From contig NZ_PHNC01000031.1 of the NCBI RefSeq assembly GCF_003121295.1, forward strand, positions 870,439 through 934,438: 64,000 bases of DNA. Reading direction: 5' to 3'. Below, one piece after another: positions 1 to 7,865 of the stretch. Each line of letters opens with the position of its first letter. The stretch's first letter is position 1. The notes under the pieces were generated by a model that saw only the letters and a program-made list of their open reading frames with translations, had not been told where the DNA came from and did no database searches. The position numbers and the translations under genes are program-made. The DNA comes from Streptomyces orinoci. Its GTDB lineage: Bacteria > Actinomycetota > Actinomycetes > Streptomycetales > Streptomycetaceae.

Positions 1-134
1 ACAAGACCTCCTGGGCCAAGGTCAGCAAGACCATCAAGGAGAAGATCGGCCAGGCGGTGCAGCCGGGCGGCGACCCCATGGGCGTGCTCAGCGAGATCCA
101 GACCCAGGCGCAGTCGGTGGAGAGTCCCCATTAG
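1..134 (+). CDS. C-terminal end of a probable extracellular solute-binding protein (partial)
   Basis: Only the last 43 codons are present, in the frame that ends at the TAG at 132-134. The tail is amphipathic and helical (KTSWAKVSKTIKEKIGQAV, then SEIQTQAQSV), which resembles the final helices of ABC-transporter sugar-binding proteins. No domain can be proved from so little sequence, so the product is an inference. DUF3263 follows on the same strand 11 bp later. Confidence 0.5.
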   Translation, partial: KTSWAKVSKTIKEKIGQAVQPGGDPMGVLSEIQTQAQSVESPH

Positions 135-144
135 CCTGGGCGGC

Positions 145-480
145 ATGGACCGGGACGAAGAAGGGTTCCCCGGCCGGGACGCCGACCCGCACCCCGGCCG
201 GGACTCCGACGCGCTCCCCGCACGGGACGCTGACGCGCCCCCCGCGCCGGACGCCCATGCACTCTCCGCGCGGGACCGCGCCGTGCTCGCCCTGGAGCGG
301 GAGTCCTGGCCGGGGCCCGGCGCCAAGGAGCGGGCCGTGCGGGAGCGGCTGGGCATCACGCCGACGCGCTACTACCAGCTGCTCAATGCCCTGCTGGACG
401 ACCCCCGGGCGCCGGCCCACGACCCGGTCACCGTCAACCGGCTCCGCCGGCTGCGGGACGCCCGCCGGGAGCGCCGCTGA
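145..480 (+). CDS. DUF3263 domain protein
   Basis: This 111-aa protein has a low-complexity, Asp/Pro/Ala-rich N-terminal third with repeated GRD/ARD blocks. The conserved part follows (about residues 42-111): ALSARDRAVLALERESWPG, then RLGITPTRYYQLLNALLD, ending in an Arg-rich tail. The second block looks like a small helix-turn-helix. This is the actinobacterial DUF3263 family, whose function is unknown. The start at 145 keeps the poorly conserved leader, and a later start near the ALSARD block is possible. otsB follows on the same strand after 29 bp. Confidence 0.8.
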   Translation: MDRDEEGFPGRDADPHPGRDSDALPARDADAPPAPDAHALSARDRAVLALERESWPGPGAKERAVRERLGITPTRYYQLLNALLDDPRAPAHDPVTVNRLRRLRDARRERR

Positions 481-509
481 ATCCCGGCGGAATCGGTAGG
501 GTCGGGGGC

Positions 510-1349
510 ATGGGCAGCCACCCTCTTCCGGAACCCGTCACCCAGGCCGGCCGCGACGGCCTGGCCGCACTGCTGAAACGGCCCGAACGGGCCGTAGTGG
601 CACTGGACTTCGACGGCACGCTCGCCGAGATCGTGCCCGACCCCGAGCAGGCCCGGGCGCACCCCGCGGCCGTGCCGGCCCTGGCCCGACTCGCCCCGCA
701 CCTCAACTCCGTCGCCGTGATCACCGGCCGTCCGGCCGGGGCCGCGGTGCGCTACGGCGGCTTCGCCTCCGTGCCGGGCCTGGAGCGCCTGGCGGTCCTG
801 GGCCACTACGGCGCCGAACGGTGGGACGCCGCCACCGGCACCGTACGCGCCCCCGCCCCGCACCCCGGAGTCGCCGCGGTCCGCGCCGAACTGCCCGGTG
901 TGCTGGACAACTCCGGTGCCTGGCAGGGCACTTGGGTTGAGGACAAGGGCCGCGCCATCGCCGTCCACACCCGCCGCGCCGCCGACCCGCAGGCCGCCTT
1001 CCAGGCGTTGACCGGCCCGCTCGGCGAACTCGCCGAGCGGCATGGCCTGATCGTCGAGCCCGGCCGGCTGGTGCTGGAGCTGCGCCCGCCGGGCGTGGAC
1101 AAGGGCGTGGCCCTGGCCGAGTACCTCAAGGAGACCGGCGCCGGCTGTGTGCTCTACGCCGGGGACGACCTCGGTGACCTCGCCGCCTTCGACGCCGTGG
1201 CACGGCTGCGCGCCGAAGGCATGGACGGGGTACTGGTGTGCAGCGGCAGCGCCGAGGTCACCGAACTGGCCGCCCGTGCCGACCTGGTGGCCGACGGACC
1301 GTCCGGAGTGGTGGCCCTGCTGACCGCCCTGGCCGAGCGGCTGGGCTGA
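510..1349 (+). CDS. otsB: Trehalose-6-phosphate phosphatase (OtsB)
   Basis: A 279-aa HAD-superfamily phosphatase that converts trehalose 6-phosphate to trehalose in the cytoplasm. Motif I is LDFDGTLAEIVPDP (residues 32-45) with the nucleophilic Asp33 and the acid Asp35. Motif II is AVITGRPAG. The magnesium-binding motif YAGDDLGDLAAFD lies near residues 216-228. The length fits the family. The partner synthase otsA lies about 1 kb away on the opposite strand, after gpgS. A related role as glucosyl-3-phosphoglycerate phosphatase cannot be excluded from sequence alone. Confidence 0.92.
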   Translation: MGSHPLPEPVTQAGRDGLAALLKRPERAVVALDFDGTLAEIVPDPEQARAHPAAVPALARLAPHLNSVAVITGRPAGAAVRYGGFASVPGLERLAVLGHYGAERWDAATGTVRAPAPHPGVAAVRAELPGVLDNSGAWQGTWVEDKGRAIAVHTRRAADPQAAFQALTGPLGELAERHGLIVEPGRLVLELRPPGVDKGVALAEYLKETGAGCVLYAGDDLGDLAAFDAVARLRAEGMDGVLVCSGSAEVTELAARADLVADGPSGVVALLTALAERLG

Positions 1350-1354
1350 CCGGC

Positions 1355-2089
1355 TCAGTCGTCGTCGGGGTCCTTGGCCGCCGCCTTCCTGCCGTCGTCC
1401 TTGATGCCCAGGCCGGACAGCGCGGTGGTCCAGTCATGCGCTATGGCCTGCTGGGCGGCGGCCAGTTGGACCTTGCCGGAGCAGATGGCGGTCTTGAGCT
1501 TGGTCTCCACCACATCCTTGGGGTTGTTGGGGCCGGCGCCGTCCTTGTGACCGGGCGACGGCGGCTCCACCCACAGATTGCGCGGGTCATTGGGGTCCCC
1601 GCCCAGCTGGAGGCTGATGAGATGGTCGTACTCGGCGTCCCGCATCGGCCCCTTGTAGCCGTAGGAGGCCGCGTTGGCGGTCTTCTCCCGGCTGGTGATG
1701 TTCACCGGCGGCCGGATGCCCTTGGTGTAACCGGCCTTGCAGATGGTCTCCTTGATGGTGGCCTGGGTGACCTTGGGGTTGGTGGCGCCCGGGGTGCACT
1801 TGGGGTCGGGCAGCGGCTGTTTGTCGGCGGTGTAGTGATAGGTGCAGCTGCCGGGGGCGGGCTGCTTCTGCACTGTGTACGCGGGCTGCGGGCCGGCGCC
1901 CACCGGCACCGCCTGCCCGTTGGACGAGGAGCCGGATGGCGCCTTGGCGTTGGCGGAGGCCGAGGAGGAGCCCGAGGAGTCCTTGGTGTCGGACTTTTTG
2001 TCGGAGCTCGAGGAACAACCGGTGGCGGTGAGGGCGATGACCGTCACCGAGGCGGCCGCGAGGGCGGCCCAACGGGGTGCGTGTGACAT
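1355..2089 (-). CDS. Secreted lipoprotein with HNH/DUF1524-like nuclease domain
   Basis: A 244-aa protein. The start is set at the ATG at 2087-2089 because a lipoprotein signal follows directly (MSHAPRWAALAAASVTVIA, lipobox LTATGC with Cys25). A Ser/Lys/Asp linker comes next. The C-terminal half carries EYDHLISLQLGGDPNDPRNL (about residues 152-171) followed by WVE, the DHxxxLxLGGxxxxxNLW pattern of HNH-type DUF1524-like domains. It is probably anchored outside the cell. The stop lies 5 bp from the otsB stop, so the two genes converge tail to tail. Substrate and partner are unknown. Confidence 0.82.
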   Translation of the reverse strand: MSHAPRWAALAAASVTVIALTATGCSSSSDKKSDTKDSSGSSSASANAKAPSGSSSNGQAVPVGAGPQPAYTVQKQPAPGSCTYHYTADKQPLPDPKCTPGATNPKVTQATIKETICKAGYTKGIRPPVNITSREKTANAASYGYKGPMRDAEYDHLISLQLGGDPNDPRNLWVEPPSPGHKDGAGPNNPKDVVETKLKTAICSGKVQLAAAQQAIAHDWTTALSGLGIKDDGRKAAAKDPDDD

Positions 2090-2413
2090 GGCACCATGAT
2101 TACCCGTGCGCCGGGCCGTCCAGGCGGGGCCCCGAAGCGGGGTCGCGCACTGCGCTTTTCGGCTAAGCGCCGTGCGCTCCGGCGCGTTCCGCTTTGGCTG
2201 AGGGGGCGCCCCCTGCGCGTTGTGGGCAGTCGTTCCGCTGGGCGGAACGGGTGGGCACAACGCGACCACCGGGCCGCACCCGGAAGCGATACCTGCGTTC
2301 ATTGCCGGGTGCGGGCCGACTTTGGCTGGTCGCGCAGTTCCCCGCGCCCCTATGGGGCGCGCCCCCCGTGCCCCTGGCGGGGCGCACCCCCCGTGGCCCC
2401 TGGCGGGGAGCCG
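2090..2413. other. Gene-free gap with one type 1 extragenic repeat
   Basis: Between the lipoprotein start and the otsA stop I see no credible coding sequence. The right half holds a type 1 repeat and two GC-rich inverted repeats (2368-2411). The left half contains the inverted pair TTCCGCTGGGCGGAA near 2231-2245 and presumably the lipoprotein promoter. Confidence 0.6.
2310..2362 (-). repeat. Type 1 extragenic repeat, 3' of otsA
   Basis: Read on the minus strand, this copy starts with the hairpin GCCCCATAGGGGC, continues with GCGGGGAACTGCGCGACCAG and ends in a GGCCCGC-rich tail. It lies downstream of the otsA stop and has the same orientation as otsA. Confidence 0.85.
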
Positions 2414-3874
2414 CTACATCCCTTGCAGCGCCGTCAGTTGGTCCATGAACCAGCGGGCCGGGGGGAGGGCAGTAGCGGCCGCGGCCAGCCGCTTGCAGCG
2501 TTCGGCCCGTTCGGACGGATCCATCAGCAGCGCCCGGTGCAGCGCCCGCGCGGTGGCCTCCACATCGTAGGGATTGACCAGCAGGGCGTCCTCGGCCAGC
2601 TCCGCCGCCGCCCCCGCCTCCCGGGAGAGCACCAGCGCGCATCCGGCGTCGGAGACCACCGGAACCTCCTTGGCCACCAGGTTCATTCCATCCCGGATCG
2701 GGTTGACCAGGGCCACGTCTGCCATCCGGTAGGCCGCCAGCGAGCGGGCGAAGTCATCCTTGACATGCAGGTCCACCGGCTGCCAACTGGCGTCCCCGAA
2801 CTCGGCGTTGATCTCCCGGGCGACCCGCTCCACGGTGGCCGTGTAGTCCCGGTAGACGGTCAGGTCCTGCCGGGAGGGATAGGCGAAGGCGATATGCACC
2901 ACCTGTCCGCGCCACTCCGGCCGCTCCACCAGCAGCCGCCGGTAGGCGTGCAGCCCGCGCACGATGTTCTTGGACAGCTCGGTGCGGTCCACCCGGACAA
3001 TGGTCTTGCGGCCGCCGATCCGGGCGCGCAGCGCCGCCATCCGCTCCTCGACGTCCGCCCGGTGTGCCCGCTCCCGCAGGAAGTCCCCGTCCGCGCCCAG
3101 GCCGTGCACCCCCAGCCGGGTGGTGCGGCCCTCGAAGCGCACCACGGTGGTGATGCCGTTCTCCCGCTCGGTCTGCGCGCCCAGCACCTGTTCACAGCAG
3201 TCCGCGAAGGCCTGGGCCCAGCGCCGGGTCAGGAAGGCCGCCCGGTCACCGCCCAGAATGCCGCGCAGCACCTGCCGGGCCACATCGTCCGGCAGCAGGC
3301 GGTAGTAGTCCGGCGGCGCCCAGGGGGTGTGCGAGAAGTGCCCGATGCGCAGGTCCGGTCGCAGTTCGCGGAGCAGCCCCGGCACCAGCGTCAGGTGGTA
3401 GTCCTGCACCAGCACCGCGGCGCCCTCGGCGGCCTCCTCGGCCAGCGCCTCGGCGAAGGCCGCGTTGTACGCCTCATAGGCGGCCCACTGGGCGCGGAAG
3501 GACTCGTCGAAGACCGGCTCCAGGGGCGTCTGGTAGAGCAGGTGATGGACGAACCACAGCACCGAGTTGGCGATGCCGTTGTACGCGGCGGCGAAGGTGT
3601 CCGGCGCGATGTCCAGCATCCGCACCCGGTGGCCGCCGGTGTCGGCGGTGTCGAGTCTGCCGCCCGAGCCTTCGGCCGCCAGGCGGTCGCCCTCGCTCAT
3701 GGCCGCGCACACCCAGACCGCGCCCGACTCCGGGCCGATGGCGCTGAGCCCGGAGACCAGTCCGCCCCCGCCCCGGCCCGCGGCCAGTGAGCCGTCCTCC
3801 CGTACCCGGTAGGAGACCGGGCCACGGTTGGAGGCGACGACGATCGGAGCGGAAGCGGCTTGCTCAGTGACCAT
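2414..3874 (-). CDS. otsA: Trehalose-6-phosphate synthase (OtsA)
   Basis: A 486-aa GT20 glycosyltransferase that joins UDP- or GDP-glucose to glucose 6-phosphate. Family motifs are visible in order: IVVASNRGPVSYRV at the N-terminus, the glycine loop GRGGGGLVSGLSAIGPESG, YHLTLVPGLLR, GHFSHTPWAPPDYYRLLP, and the donor-site block NPIRDGMNLVAKEVPVVSD near the C-terminus, then SREAGAAAEL. It lies 41 bp downstream of gpgS on the same strand, so the two are probably cotranscribed. otsB sits beyond the divergent lipoprotein gene. Confidence 0.95.
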   Translation of the reverse strand: MVTEQAASAPIVVASNRGPVSYRVREDGSLAAGRGGGGLVSGLSAIGPESGAVWVCAAMSEGDRLAAEGSGGRLDTADTGGHRVRMLDIAPDTFAAAYNGIANSVLWFVHHLLYQTPLEPVFDESFRAQWAAYEAYNAAFAEALAEEAAEGAAVLVQDYHLTLVPGLLRELRPDLRIGHFSHTPWAPPDYYRLLPDDVARQVLRGILGGDRAAFLTRRWAQAFADCCEQVLGAQTERENGITTVVRFEGRTTRLGVHGLGADGDFLRERAHRADVEERMAALRARIGGRKTIVRVDRTELSKNIVRGLHAYRRLLVERPEWRGQVVHIAFAYPSRQDLTVYRDYTATVERVAREINAEFGDASWQPVDLHVKDDFARSLAAYRMADVALVNPIRDGMNLVAKEVPVVSDAGCALVLSREAGAAAELAEDALLVNPYDVEATARALHRALLMDPSERAERCKRLAAAATALPPARWFMDQLTALQGM

Positions 3875-3915
3875 GCCGCGAGCCTTGCCGCGTCACGATC
3901 CGCTCAAACGTACGC

Positions 3916-4890
3916 TTAGGCCGCGCGATGCCGGGCGTACTCGGGGATCTCGGCCATCGGCGGACGCTCCTCGGTGTCCACCGCATAAGTGCGCGGAACA
4001 AAGCCCTCCGCGGTCCTCTCGAACTGGGTCAGAACCGGACGTACCAGGGACGGCCGGGCGAGCCGCAACTGGGCGGTGCGGTAGATCGCGGCCGCCATCC
4101 GGCCGAGCGCCTGCCCGTCCTGATGACGGTGCTTGCGCACGCCCACGTCCACCTGGGCCAGCGCGTCCAGGCCCACCGTGTGCAGCGCGTCCACCAGCAG
4201 CCCCAGCTCCACCCCGTATCCCACCGGGAACGGCAGTCGCTCCAGCAGCGAGCGGCGGGCCGCGTACTCCCCGCCCAGCGGCTGGACAAAGCCGGCCAGC
4301 TGCGGCCAGTGCAGATTGAGCAGCGGACGGGCCACCAGCTCGGTCACCCGGCCGCCCTGACCGGCCGTCCGGCCGGAGCCGGGCGCACCGAACTCGGCGC
4401 CCAGCGGGCGGTCGTACATCGCCTTGACGAAGTCCACCTCCGGCTCGGTGAGCAGCGGACCCACGATCCCGGAGACGAAGTCGGCCGAGAAGTCCCGCAG
4501 ATCGGCGTCGATAAAGCACACGATGTCGCCGGAGGTCACCAGCAGCGACCGCCACAGCACCTCGCCCTTGCCGGGCAGCGCGGGCAGCCGGGGGAGCACC
4601 GAGTCCCGGTGCACCACCCGCGCCCCGGCCGCCGCGGCCACCTCGGAGGTACGGTCCGTGGAGCCGGAGTCCAGCACCACCAGCTCGTCCACCAGCGGCA
4701 CCGCCTCGGTCATCAGGGCCCGGCGGATCTCCGCGACGATCGCCCCGACCGTCCGTTCCTCGTTCAGCGCGGGCAGCACCACGCTGACCGTGCTGCCGGT
4801 CTCGCGTTTGGCGGCGAGGAGCCGGTCGAGCGGACGGTCTGTGACGGACCAGGACCGCCGGGCGAGCCAGCGCTCCACCTCTTCCAGCAC
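3916..4890 (-). CDS. gpgS: Glucosyl-3-phosphoglycerate synthase (GpgS)
   Basis: A 324-aa GT81-type glycosyltransferase, normal in length for actinobacterial GpgS. It carries the nucleotide-binding stretch VSVVLPALNEERTVGAIV (about residues 36-53), LDSGSTDRT, and the metal-binding DxD in CFIDADLRDF. GpgS transfers glucose to 3-phosphoglycerate on the route to glucosylglycerate and, in mycobacteria, methylglucose lipopolysaccharide. No gpgP or methyltransferase lies nearby. The gene precedes otsA in what looks like a two-gene operon, and diverges from thrC across the riboswitch region. Confidence 0.9.
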   Translation of the reverse strand: MLEEVERWLARRSWSVTDRPLDRLLAAKRETGSTVSVVLPALNEERTVGAIVAEIRRALMTEAVPLVDELVVLDSGSTDRTSEVAAAAGARVVHRDSVLPRLPALPGKGEVLWRSLLVTSGDIVCFIDADLRDFSADFVSGIVGPLLTEPEVDFVKAMYDRPLGAEFGAPGSGRTAGQGGRVTELVARPLLNLHWPQLAGFVQPLGGEYAARRSLLERLPFPVGYGVELGLLVDALHTVGLDALAQVDVGVRKHRHQDGQALGRMAAAIYRTAQLRLARPSLVRPVLTQFERTAEGFVPRTYAVDTEERPPMAEIPEYARHRAA

Positions 4891-5044
4891 CTGAATGACT
4901 CCTCGTTGTGTGATGCGTCTCGCCTTGCGGACGGCCCTGAAAACGGCCGCGGGCTTCCGTTACAGTCTTGAACAACGCGGATCCCCGTCCTATGTCGGGG
5001 GTCGCCGCGTGCATAAACGCCCGGGCAGCCGCCCGGTGCCATAC

Positions 5045-5155
5045 CGCTCATCCAGAGGGGCAGAGGGACACGGCCCGTTGAAGCCCCGGCAACCCTCCAG
5101 CCGGTTCTCCGCAGACAGCGCGAGGCTCCCGGCGGGGAAGGTGCCAATTCCGTCT
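5045..5155 (+). promoter_or_regulatory. SAM-I (S-box) riboswitch upstream of thrC
   Basis: The SAM-I consensus can be read directly: CGCTCATCCAGAGGGGCAGA, the core GGCCCGTTGAAGCCCCGGCA with ACCCTCCAG following, and the 3' strand GGTGCCAATTCCGTCT. The helices between are present with a variable P3. A perfect 10-bp hairpin follows (5154-5163 with 5167-5176, loop GGT) and overlaps the aptamer 3' end. The likely expression platform is therefore local and acts near the ribosome-binding region of thrC. Confidence 0.93.
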
Positions 5156-5176
5156 CATGGCGAGGTTCGCCATGAG
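5154..5176 (+). promoter_or_regulatory. Expression-platform hairpin of the thrC riboswitch
   Basis: CTCATGGCGA pairs perfectly with TCGCCATGAG around a 3-nt loop. It starts where the aptamer ends and lies 8 nt before the AGGAG at 5184-5188 that precedes thrC. There is no U-tract, so translational control seems more likely than termination. That mode is inferred. Confidence 0.6.
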
Positions 5177-5205
5177 GAAGATGAGGAGAAAGGGCCTCGC
5201 CTGCC

Positions 5206-6486
5206 ATGGCTGCTGCGCATACCGTCGCACCCTCCGCACCCTCTTCGGTCTCCCTCGGCCCCGCCGTGGCGCTGTCCTGCCGCGAGTGCGGGGAGCGCGT
5301 TCCGCTGGGACCGGTCTTCGCCTGCGCGTCCTGCTTCGGGCCGCTGGAGACGGCCTACCGGTTCCCGGACGAGGACCCCCAGGCGCTGCGCCGCCGGATC
5401 GAGGCGGGCCCCGCCAGCATCTGGCGTTATGCGCCGCTGCTGCCCGTCCCCGCCGATGTGGCGGACCGGCCCAACCTCAACCCCGGCTTCACCAAGCTGG
5501 TCAGGGCCGGCAATCTGGCCCGTGAACTCGGCGTCACCGGCGGCCTGTTCATCAAGGACGACTCCGGCAACCCCACCCACTCCTTCAAGGACCGGGTGGT
5601 GGCCATCGCCGTGGAGGCCGCCCGCGCCTTTGGCTTCACCACCCTGTCCTGCTCCTCCACCGGCAATCTGGCGGGCGCGGTGGGCGCCGCCGCGGCACGG
5701 GCGGGCCTGCGCTCCTGTGTGTTCATCCCGCACGACCTGGAGGCGGGCAAGGTGGTGATGGCCGCGGTCTACGGCGGCGACCTGGTGGGCATCGAGGGCA
5801 GCTACGACGATGTGAACCGCTTCTGCTCCGAGCTGATCGGCGACCCGCTGGGCGAGGGCTGGGGCTTTGTCAACGTCAATCTGCGCCCCTACTACGCCGA
5901 GGGCTCCAAGACCCTGGCCTATGAGATCTGCGAACAGCTGGGCTGGCAGCTGCCGGACCAGATCGTGGTGCCCATCGCCTCCGGCTCCCAACTGACCAAA
6001 ATCGACAAGGGGTTGCGGGAACTGATCGCGCTGGGCCTGGTCGAGGACCGGCCGTACCGGATCTTCGGCGCCCAGGCCGAGGGCTGTTCCCCGGTCTCCC
6101 GGGCCTTCAAGGACGGGCACGATGTGGTGCGGCCGGTACGGCCGGACACCATCGCCAAGTCGCTGGCCATCGGCAACCCGGCGGACGGGCCCTACGTACT
6201 GGACATCGCCCGGCGCACCGGCGGGGCGGTGGAGGACGTCACCGACCCGGAGATCACCGACGCCATCCGGCTGCTGGCCCGCACGGAGGGGATCTTCGCG
6301 GAGACCGCGGGCGGGGTGACGGTGGGCGTCACCCGCAAGCTGATCGCTTTCGGCCAGCTTGATCCGTCGCTCACCACGGTGGTGTTGAACACCGGGGACG
6401 GTCTCAAGACGCTGGACGCGGTGGCCGGTGGACCAACGGTCGTTATCCGGCCGAGCCTTGAGGCCTTCCGCGCAGTGGAGCTGTGA
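5206..6486 (+). CDS. thrC: Threonine synthase (ThrC)
   Basis: A 426-aa fold-type II PLP enzyme that converts O-phosphohomoserine to threonine. An N-terminal zinc-ribbon-like segment has two CxxC pairs (Cys25/28 and Cys40/43). The PLP lysine is Lys128 in NPTHSFKDRVVAIA. SSTGNLAGAVGAAAARAG and the C-terminal LNTGDGLKTLDAV complete the family pattern. The ATG at 5206 is preceded by a purine-rich AGGAGAAAGGG at 5184-5194. The upstream SAM-I aptamer suggests that SAM lowers threonine synthesis and spares homoserine for methionine. Confidence 0.95.
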   Translation: MAAAHTVAPSAPSSVSLGPAVALSCRECGERVPLGPVFACASCFGPLETAYRFPDEDPQALRRRIEAGPASIWRYAPLLPVPADVADRPNLNPGFTKLVRAGNLARELGVTGGLFIKDDSGNPTHSFKDRVVAIAVEAARAFGFTTLSCSSTGNLAGAVGAAAARAGLRSCVFIPHDLEAGKVVMAAVYGGDLVGIEGSYDDVNRFCSELIGDPLGEGWGFVNVNLRPYYAEGSKTLAYEICEQLGWQLPDQIVVPIASGSQLTKIDKGLRELIALGLVEDRPYRIFGAQAEGCSPVSRAFKDGHDVVRPVRPDTIAKSLAIGNPADGPYVLDIARRTGGAVEDVTDPEITDAIRLLARTEGIFAETAGGVTVGVTRKLIAFGQLDPSLTTVVLNTGDGLKTLDAVAGGPTVVIRPSLEAFRAVEL

Positions 6487-6628
6487 GGGCGCGCCCCCGT
6501 CGCGCGGCCTGGCCGGTTATGCCCGCTGGGGGCGGCCTTCGGCCGGCGGCCGGATACTGTGCGCAGCGGCCACTCGGCACTCATTCACGTCTTTACGCAC
6601 ACAACTATCAATAAAGAGGTAAGAGTTC

Positions 6629-6901
6629 ATGAGCGTGACCGTTAAGATCCCCACTCCGCTGCGCGCCCTCACCAAGGGAGAGGACGCGGTCCAGGCCCAG
6701 GGGGCCACTGTGGCCGAGGTGATCGCCGATCTGGAGCGCAGATACCCCGGCTTCGCCGACCGGGTCCTGGACGGCAAGGGGGTGCGCCGGTTTGTGAACA
6801 TCTACATCGGTGAAGACGACATCCGCTTCCTGGACGGCCTGAAGAGCGCCACACCCGACGGCGCCACGCTCGCCATCATCCCGGCGGTGGCCGGCGGCTG
6901 A
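6629..6901 (+). CDS. MoaD/ThiS-family sulfur-carrier protein (CysO-like)
   Basis: A 90-aa ubiquitin-fold protein. It begins MSVTVKIPTPLRALTKGED, includes RRFVNIYIGEDDIRFLDGL, and ends in the Gly-Gly tail (AIIPAVAGG) that is adenylated and thiocarboxylated in sulfur carriers. The R-x-F-V-N-I-Y-ED-D-I-R block resembles CysO, the carrier for cysteine synthesis, more than ThiS. A good site, GAGGTAAGA, precedes the ATG. It lies 142 bp after thrC and probably has its own promoter. No cysM or JAMM hydrolase gene is adjacent, so the pathway is open. Confidence 0.85.
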   Translation: MSVTVKIPTPLRALTKGEDAVQAQGATVAEVIADLERRYPGFADRVLDGKGVRRFVNIYIGEDDIRFLDGLKSATPDGATLAIIPAVAGG

Positions 6902-6929
6902 GGGTTTCGCAACCTTCCTGCACTGGATA

Positions 6930-6970
6930 CCGGAATCGCCCCGCCCGTTAAACGGACGGGGCGATTCCGG
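6930..6970 (+). terminator. Stem-loop terminator after the sulfur-carrier gene
   Basis: A 19-bp stem with one mismatch and a 3-nt loop (left arm CCGGAATCGCCCCG, right arm CGGGGCGATTCCGG) begins 28 bp after the stop. The flank is only weakly T-rich, as is usual in Streptomyces. Confidence 0.85.
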
Positions 6971-7069
6971 CTGTTGAAGCGCGATACAGTTGGGGCGTTC
7001 CCCCGTCGGTGTCAGTGCCGAACGCATATGAGAACCCGTCAAGTTACGCGAGAAATACGCGAGCGATTT

Positions 7070-7099
7070 GTCGGGTTGGCCGGGTGTGCCCGGCCCGAC
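7070..7099 (+). other. Stem-loop in the gap before the cold-shock gene
   Basis: GTCGG and CCGAC flank the hairpin GCCGGG-TGTG-CCCGGC. It sits about 70 bp upstream of the promoter-like sequence at 7173. I see no gene in 6971-7172 and cannot say whether this is a terminator or an unrelated structure. Confidence 0.4.
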
Positions 7100-7172
7100 T
7101 TGCCCTGGTTCAACCGGAGTTCACCGGTTATGTGCTTGGGGCCGCCTTGGGATTTCTCGTCCGTCTGACCTG

Positions 7173-7249
7173 TTGCAGACGGCATCCGTGCAGATACATT
7201 CAGCCGCGGTCGACGCGTTCCGGCGCACACCCCCAACCTCTCGGGGGTG
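7173..7249 (+). promoter_or_regulatory. Promoter and structured leader of the cold-shock gene
   Basis: TTGCAG (7173-7178), a 16-bp spacer and TACATT (7195-7200) form a good vegetative-type promoter. Transcription would start near 7207 and leave a leader of about 105 nt before the ATG, as is common for cold-shock mRNAs. The leader has a 7-bp hairpin, CACCCCC (7228-7234) with GGGGGTG (7243-7249). Confidence 0.6.
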
Positions 7250-7311
7250 AGGTCTGACCCGGGTCCGCGAAGTGCGGTCCTGTGCAAGGGCCAGTAATAG
7301 GGGAGTTAGGC

Positions 7312-7515
7312 ATGGCTCAGGGCACCGTCAAGTGGTTCAACGCGGAGAAGGGCTACGGCTTCATCGCGGTCGACGGTGGTGCGGATGTTTTCGTCCACTA
7401 CAGCGCGATTCAGATGGACGGCTACCGCACCCTCGAGGAGGGGCAGCGGGTCGAGTTCGAGATCTCGCAGGGCCAGAAGGGGCCTCAGGCGGACATGGTG
7501 AAGGTGACCGCCTGA
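7312..7515 (+). CDS. Cold-shock protein, CspA family
   Basis: A 67-aa single cold-shock domain with both RNA-binding motifs: KWFNAEKGYGFIAV (RNP1) and DVFVHYSAI (RNP2). The ATG at 7312 follows GGGGAGTTAGG and gives the usual Csp N-terminus MAQGTVKWFN. Upstream in-frame codons would add a non-conserved tail. Csp proteins bind single-stranded RNA or DNA as chaperones. The gene stands alone, with its own promoter and a strong terminator. Confidence 0.96.
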   Translation: MAQGTVKWFNAEKGYGFIAVDGGADVFVHYSAIQMDGYRTLEEGQRVEFEISQGQKGPQADMVKVTA

Positions 7516-7549
7516 CCGCGGCGCATCGACCACCCGGTCATCAGGCTCG

Positions 7550-7586
7550 GCGAAGGGCCCGCACCCATGGGGTGCGGGCCCTTCGC
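7550..7586 (+). terminator. Terminator of the cold-shock gene
   Basis: A perfect 17-bp stem (left arm GCGAAGGGCCCGCACCC) with loop ATG starts 34 bp after the stop codon. It separates this unit from groEL. Confidence 0.95.
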
Positions 7587-7677
7587 ATACCCCGGGCCGC
7601 CCCCGGGGATGTATGCGAGTGGCTTGCGCCCGCCCGTCACCCGACCACCACCCCTAGAGGAGCCTTCTGCGAAGGCG

Positions 7678-7704
7678 CTTGCACTCTCATACCCCGAGTG
7701 CTAA
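7678..7704 (+). promoter_or_regulatory. CIRCE operator 1 of groEL
   Basis: CTTGCACTC-N9-GAGTGCTAA matches the HrcA-binding CIRCE consensus TTAGCACTC-N9-GAGTGCTAA at all but two left-arm positions, with the exact 9-bp spacer. It lies 162 bp before the groEL start. Confidence 0.9.
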
Positions 7705-7713
7705 TGATTGGGC

Positions 7714-7740
7714 TTAGCACTCTCCAAGTGAGAGTGACAG
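7714..7740 (+). promoter_or_regulatory. CIRCE operator 2 of groEL
   Basis: TTAGCACTC-N9-GAGTGACAG has a perfect left arm, the 9-bp spacer, and a right arm matching 6 of 9 positions. It begins 36 bp after the first operator. The region between it and the ATG holds no other clear element. Confidence 0.75.
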
Positions 7741-7865
7741 ATTTGGACCGTCGGTGAGGTCGGCGCGTCAGGCGGGGCAAGGAACCGCCGGGCCCGCGGG
7801 CCGTCCGTCGCGGGCGCCAGAGCGGTCCGGAGCACTCCACCCCAGTCCTGGGAGGACCACTTCAC

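Noticed and set aside
2096..3790. 564-codon open frame on the plus strand
   Set aside because: It lies opposite otsA, which has complete GT20 motifs. The N-terminal part covers extragenic repeat DNA.
4764..5207. Minus-strand ORF across the riboswitch region
   Set aside because: It overlaps the N-terminus of gpgS in another frame and the SAM-I aptamer. It has no conserved features.
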